From positions 12,492,001-12,556,000 of the forward strand of contig OU015649.1 of the NCBI GenBank assembly GCA_907165275.2: DNA of 64,000 bases, written 5' to 3'. The notes under the pieces are model-generated. The model was not told the origin of the DNA. It ran no database searches and saw only the letters and a program-made list of their open reading frames with translations. The position numbers and the translations under genes were made by a program. Each line of letters begins with the position of its first letter. Within the stretch, counting starts at the first letter, position 1. Source of the stretch: Zygaena filipendulae (lineage: Eukaryota; Arthropoda; Insecta; Lepidoptera; Zygaenidae). Shown here in pieces: positions 58,841 to 64,000 of the stretch.

Positions 58841-60149
58841 AAACAAAGCAAGAAAAAGAAAACAAATATGCATAAATTAATTAAATAGAGCGTTTCAAAA
58901 TTCCTACTTTTGACTTTACCGCCGAAACACGGAATGACATCACTAGTGAAAAATTATGCCTTATTAATCTGTGATAGAAATGTCACTGTCGTATTGACAG
59001 CGTCAGCGTCGTGACACTGACAGACAAATAACTTCAATATACAAAAGCGAAATTAAGGTTGAACTGTGTCGATTTACTTCCAAAAGTTCCAGTAAAGAAT
59101 CGAAATGCATCTTACCGATGCATTTTAAAGTAAAAAACTTCAGAAAATGGAAAATATGCGTTCTTGAAAGAGGTAAATGTTTCCTAAAAAAATAAAAGTG
59201 ACGTCATGTGTCAAGCTTGGCTGTGATTGGTGTTTCGTTGCAACGTTCCGTTTCACAAAATTAAAAGTTGAATATTTTGGAAACTATTGAAAATTTTTCA
59301 GTAAATCTTTCACGATAACGCTTTTCTTAGGCTCTATTTTTGAAATATTGACACAATATCTTACTATAAATTTCATGCAAGTGCCCTATTCTGAATCAGA
59401 CTGAGCAACTTATGTGCAAAACTAGTTGTCTCTCGCGGTTTCCCACAGTAATTTTAGAGTTTCCGCGGGAATTCCGAATCACAATATGAAAGTATTTTGA
59501 AATAGGTTTAGTAGTTTTTGAGTTAAATCGTAACAAACAAACAAAAAATCTAATCTTTTCTCTTTAAAATATTAGTATAGATTAAAACAAAAATGGAATA
59601 AGAATAATAATAATAATAATTTCATTTATATCGACAATCGAAAATTTGTTTTCTGTGAAGTGAGGTTGAGGTCGGGTCGTTCGGTTCGGCCATTTGTATG
59701 TGCTTTTATTTTGCTTGGCTAGCTTGGAAGTTATAGCTAGCATTTTTACTTTAAACTTTAATGTGAGCCATATGTCTAGTTAATTTGTGATGTGAGCTAT
59801 CTACAGACAGACATAAGAGACAAAAAAATTTTATTAACCATAGACAGAATCGTCAATTATCCTTAAAATATTTTTAATAGGTTGTCTCTTCGATGCATCA
59901 AATAAAGAAACATCGATGTACACTCGATGTTGATGAGTTAACAATATATTGGTTTGATTTGATGTATCGATTTCGATACAATACATCGAGTGTTTTTAAA
60001 CACATCGATGTATATCGTCCACCCCGTTTAGACAGTTTTCTAATTTTCTTTCATTCAATTTTTCGGTACCTACCTACCTGTGAATTTCTGTGAAGTGTGA
60101 TTAGGTGTTGGGTGATTATTCTGTTTAAATTTATTTATAATTATTAGTA

Positions 60150-63100
60150 ATGGCTGCTGAAATTAAGCCTGCAACGAGTTCTTTCAATGACCGTTTTTCT
60201 ACAAGCACATTTTTCAAGCCTCACCTCATCAACAAATTGGAAGGATGCACGGACGATGTTAATGCGGCTGTTGTCATACCTGGGGAGGACGGTGTAATTA
60301 GCGTTTGCGATGATAAGTGAGTGTTATATGGATATCATAGGTGGATAATTATATTATTTATGTACCGGTCACACTACGTGTGTTAAAGCTGCTCTAAACG
60401 AAGATTGGAAAACACTAGGAATCTAATAAGATAAATTGTTTGAGATCGTAGGGTACAATCATTTAAGAATACCTTATAAAATTTTTAACTGTATTCTTAT
60501 CTATTCGAATTATGAAAGATTTTTTACTAACTAATTACACAACATAATTAACAATGTAATTTGTTAATAATAAAAAATCTTTGTTGTTGAAATATTTTGA
60601 AATAGGGGTTTTAGAAATATTTATAGATAGGTAGGGCTTCTCACAAAAGTTATATTTGTTTGTCTTTAAAATATTTCTTTTATTCGTCTATTTTAAATAA
60701 AAAAGGATCCCAATTTTCCTTGGTCACGGCATCACATGTGAATGGCTGGACTAATTTTGCTAATTCTCTTTTTGTTGTGTTTGTTATTGAAAGGAGAAGA
60801 AGAATAAAAGAAGTTTGGAGTTCCTGTGGAAATTCCGAAACTCAGGCGGGTGAATCTCTGATACCATTGGACCGATTTTGACAGGACTTTCACTGCTAAT
60901 TAGCTGATGTTATTAGGAATAAATTAGGCTTCCTTGGAGTCCTGCAAAACCGCGAGGCACAGCTAGTTGTTAAATAAATTTAGTAAGGTTTTTCAAAATA
61001 ATAGTAATCATTAACTCTTAAATTTATTATAATACTAGCTGTGCCCCGCGTTTTCACCCGCGTGAGTTTCGGAATTCCCGTAGGAACTCCCTTTAGAGGG
61101 ATGAAAAATAGATGTTGTCCGATTCTCAGACATACTGAATATGCATACAAAATTTCATAAAAATCGGTCAAGCCGTTTCAGAGGAGTATGGGAACGAACA
61201 TTGTGACATGAGAATTTTATATTTAGGCCAATTATTAAATATGTTTATTTAAATTCAATTAAATGATGTGCTAGTTTTAGGTATTAGTTTTGTTATGTAC
61301 ATTAAAATAAATAAATAAATAAATATGTTATTTAACTACATCAGGACAGTACGAGTATGGCTGAGACGTGATTCAGGGCAGTATTGGCCGAGTGTATGTC
61401 AGTACATGCCGTCAGGCTGTACATCCATGTTCTATACACCAGAAACAAGACAACTGTTTATAGGGCAGGAGAATGGAACCATATCAGAGTTTATACTTGT
61501 CTCTGATTGCAATAGAATAAATTCTGTAAGTAATACTTACTAAGAATCATATACAATAACTACTAGTTATTATTTAACATGGATACATGACCATAACACA
61601 CCATGTTATGATAATGTGTCACAAAAATTTATTATTAAAGAAAACAAATGAGTCATGTTTTATTACTTATGCCACAGATGACAGAATAGATTTTTTTTTT
61701 ACATCTACAACAAGGTAAGGTAAGGTAAGGCTTGTTATAGTCATAGTAAATCAAGTTAACTTGCAATTTTGTGATATTAATTTAATCCATCTCAACCCAA
61801 ATCTATTCTATACAAGTTAAATTTAAAGCAATACAATTAATTTATGAATAGGTATGTACATAAGAATACATTCAACCCCCTTAGCCAAGTTGACAATCTT
61901 TAATTGTTATAGCTATAGAAAGCTAAGGAATGTTACGTGGTCATGAAAAATCTTAAATTTTATATAGCGACATAAAAAAAGTCAATTTTACAGAAAAAAT
62001 GTGTGGGTTTTCAATCACAAAGATATCTATGCAGATTACATTGAGAAAAATGCAAATATTTTACATTTGTTATGTGCATAATATATTATTTTTTTATCTA
62101 ACCTTCACATGAAGTTCATTTTTTGTTTTGTGACTTTATCTTAATACCTACTTTCCTATTAAAATTGTTTCGCTGTATTTAATATCTATAACCTTTTACC
62201 TTATTGGTCCTATCAAAATATAATAGTATCTTAGGTATTAAAATAAAATACAATGTACCATGACTTTCAGAATACCATGATATTAATCCTAAATCATAAA
62301 TGCAAATGTCAGTTTCTTTGATAATTATGCTTTCACAACGTAACTACTCATCAGAAACACACATACATATTGTCAGGGATATAGACAAGTACATAGGGTA
62401 TCTGTCATCCATAAAAAACATCCCCAAGGGATAGAAAATTGATTGACAAAACCACCTCTCCAACGCATAAGAGTGTATCGAGATTATGGCAAGTTTTCAG
62501 TAGGGGCACAGATAATTAATACGAGCATTTAAAGATTAATGTGATTACTAAAAATTGAGTATAAATAAAAAGTTCCCCTATATCTTGATTACCACTATTT
62601 ACTAAAAGTAATTAATAATAATAATCCACTTCACAACACACAGATCTACTTGAAATAAATAAAATATGTAAATAAATTCTTAAAATAAAAGTAGCTCTAA
62701 CGGCCGCACTCAGAGTCGACTTTAATGATTATTTAGTTAAGTATAGATTTTTAAAACAAAACTGCCGCAATCAGAGACGTTCAGTAAATTAATGTTAATT
62801 GGCATTTAATGAGATGTATCTTACGGCCGCACTCAGAGTCGACTTTAATGATTACTTAGTTAAGTATAGATTTTTAAAACAAAACTGCCGCAATCAGAGA
62901 CGTTCAGTAAATTAATGTTAATTGGCATTTAATGAGATGTAATTTAATTATTTAAATGCCAATTAACATTAATTTATTAAACGTCTCTGATTGCGGCAGT
63001 TTTGTTTTAAAAACCTATACTTAACTAAATAATCATTAAAGTCGACTCTGAGTGCGGCGGTTAATTAGTTAAATGCCAATTACCATTAATTAATTAAACT

Positions 63101-63508
63101 TGTCTGATTGCGGCAGTTTTGTTTTAAAAATCTATACTTAACTAAGTAGTCATTAAAGTCGACTCTGAGTGCGGCGGTAAGACTTCATGCGTGGGAGGTG
63201 TAAAAAAGTACACTAACGTGAGTAAAGTTGCGGGCAAAAGCTATCGGTCTGTCTTTCTTTTCATTCTCTTTTAAATCTGTGAAAGCTTCTTTTCAGGATG
63301 TAAAATGACAGTGATTTAATGTATGTAATGTATGTTGATAGAAACGCGAGTACTTGGCCCACACGGCGCGCGTGACGGCGGTGGTGTACTCGCTGAGCTG
63401 CGAGTGGGTGCTGTCCGTGAGCCGGGACAAGCTGTTTGCGTACCACTGCAGCGAGACGGGGCGCAAGATCGGCGGCTACTCGTTCGAGGCGTGGTGCACT
63501 GCATTACA
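60150..63508 (+). CDS. WDFY2: WDFY2-like WD-repeat and FYVE protein, first three exons (partial)
   Basis: Endosomal adaptor; in vertebrates WDFY2 has seven WD repeats and a FYVE zinc finger that binds PI3P on early endosomes. Coding exons: 60150-60316, 61345-61525, 63342-63508; GT-AG junctions and matching phases, 171 complete residues, open at the right edge. Exon 1 gives [11 protein letters not shown] and VISVCDD; exon 2 gives [20 protein letters not shown] and [17 protein letters not shown]; exon 3 gives [20 protein letters not shown] and [18 protein letters not shown]. These match WDFY2 closely over the first WD repeats, better than WDFY1 by memory, though the two are similar. The FYVE exon lies beyond the window. 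Exon 3 is much more GC-rich than exons 1 and 2. Divergent from Got2. Confidence 0.9.
61033..61235 (+). repeat. GTGCCCCGCGG-type repeat in WDFY2 intron 1
   Basis: Head ACTAGCTGTGCCCCGCGTTT, then GTGAGTTTCGGAATTCCCGT, AAAATCGGTCAAGCCGTTTC, AGGAGTATGGGAACGAACAT and the tail ATGAGAATTTTATATTTAGG. A different subfamily (longer 3' end) from the copies in CENP-I. Minus-strand fragments of the same type lie at about 60805-60970. Confidence 0.7.
62701..63177. repeat. Palindromic MITE, family P, outer copy of a nested pair
   Basis: The left half is 62701-62823 and the right half 63061-63177, with ends CGGCCGCACTCAGAGTCGAC and GTCGACTCTGAGTGCGGCGG. TAA flanks both sides (62698-62700 and 63178-63180). 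A complete sister element occupies its centre. Lies in WDFY2 intron 2. Confidence 0.88.
62824..63060. repeat. Palindromic MITE, family P, inner copy
   Basis: A full 237-bp palindrome inserted at the centre of the outer copy, with TTA on both sides (62821-62823 and 63061-63063). Its arms are nearly identical to those of the outer copy, so both transposed within a short period. Confidence 0.9.
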
Positions 63509-64000
63509 GTATCCTTTTAAACTATATTTTTGCCAGTGGTCATCTCACTCACGTGGATTTATTTCTTGGATTCTCTCAAGAATTGTTATAACATCTGGAT
63601 AGAATGTAGTCTGTGACCGGTGACGAACGCGATCAAAAACCTGGGCACTGCTGTCTATGTTCCTCGCCCTGCAAAGCGATGGGCCCGACTCGCGCACGGC
63701 AAATGACGTAAATACGACAATACTATGACATACCTATGTGGCTGCCCTACTATGGAAAAACAAATAATTGCAGCGGAATAAATTTTACAGGATGAGCAAA
63801 AAACCGGAAATCGCTTTATTTAAAACAAACCTTCCATAGTTTAATGAATTTCAGTTCACAGTTCACTTCTGTAACAAAAATTAAAAACCATTTTTAAATA
63901 TTTATCATTTTAACCAAACTGAGGGATTACGTTGGAGGTAAAACCTTATAAGTAAAAATTACCATAAAAGTTTTTCATTTGTAAATCGTAACCGACCGAG
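63509..64000. other. Start of WDFY2 intron 3
   Basis: After the donor at 63509 (GTATCC) no further WD-repeat exon is found before the window ends. The sequence is AT-rich with no recognised repeat except short words. Confidence 0.6.

Larger units (their letters stand above)
57877..59386. repeat. MITE family R, copy 2, split by a LINE fragment
   Basis: Ends GGGTACTTCAATGAA and TTCATGCAAGTGCCC, TA on both sides. Compared with copy 1 (31139-31766) it is contiguous from 57877 to 57935 and from 58839 to 59386; the intervening roughly 900 bp is an insertion. One of the two TGACGTCA sites of copy 1 is mutated to TGACATCA here. Confidence 0.85.
57281..60149. promoter_or_regulatory. Divergent Got2/WDFY2 intergenic region with two ATCGAT clusters
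   Basis: The region holds both promoters. ATCGAT occurs at 57594, 57645, 57729, 57740 (as TATCGATA), 57760 and 57777 near Got2, and at 59912, 59966 and 60004 near WDFY2, mostly as ACATCGATGT palindromes. Between the clusters sits MITE R copy 2 with a LINE fragment inside it. No core promoter element could be fixed. Confidence 0.45.

Noticed and set aside
58281..58888. Long open frames in all six frames with YCIVL or YNTIQ repeats
   Set aside because: They are produced by the TTGTA microsatellite, whose 5-base unit lacks stop codons in every frame; no gene is implied.

Overview
The window is a piece of an insect nuclear genome, almost certainly a moth or butterfly. It is AT-rich, has small exons separated by long introns, and is crowded with short inverted-repeat transposons, a GTGCCCCGCGG-type short interspersed repeat typical of Lepidoptera, a mariner, a hAT relic and an errantivirus. 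No prokaryotic organisation (operons, ribosome-binding sites) is present. The species cannot be named from the sequence.

Four protein-coding genes can be rebuilt exon by exon with matching splice phases. (1) A CENP-I (Mis6-type inner kinetochore) gene on the minus strand, 29340 to 14718, 13 exons, 668 codons. (2) An EMSY-like gene (ENT-domain chromatin repressor) on the plus strand, 33104 to 37166, 6 exons, 1020 codons. (3) Mitochondrial aspartate aminotransferase (Got2) on the minus strand, 57280 to 45319, 9 exons, 430 codons, same length as human GOT2. (4) The first three coding exons of a WDFY2-like WD-repeat/FYVE protein on the plus strand from 60150, running off the right edge. CENP-I/EMSY and Got2/WDFY2 are two divergent head-to-head pairs, and ATCGAT-rich clusters lie in both shared upstream regions. 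The genes have no obvious common pathway.

Layout: 1-14.4 kb is a gene-free stretch with several inverted-repeat elements; 14.4-29.3 kb is CENP-I, whose introns hold a broken mariner, a 710-bp hAT element with a perfect 8-bp target duplication, palindromic MITEs and hairpins; 29.3-33.1 kb is a divergent intergenic region built from about five copies of a 400-bp repeat, one split by a 628-bp MITE; 33.1-37.2 kb is EMSY; 37.3-42.7 kb is an errantivirus (minus strand) with identical 301-bp LTRs and a 4-bp AGGT duplication, but no reverse transcriptase or integrase core; 42.7-45.3 kb is intergenic; 45.3-57.3 kb is Got2; 57.3-60.1 kb is a second divergent region with a LINE tail grown into a 430-bp TTGTA array; 60.2-64 kb is the start of WDFY2.

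The most interesting points are the RT/IN-less but apparently young Gag-protease/Env provirus with a five-copy 5'-leader motif, a MITE family carrying a pair of TGACGTCA palindromes at a fixed 45-47-bp spacing (one copy appears to supply the CENP-I poly(A) signal), and a palindromic MITE inserted in the exact middle of a sister copy with intact target duplications. I found no convincing new enzymatic or defence system.
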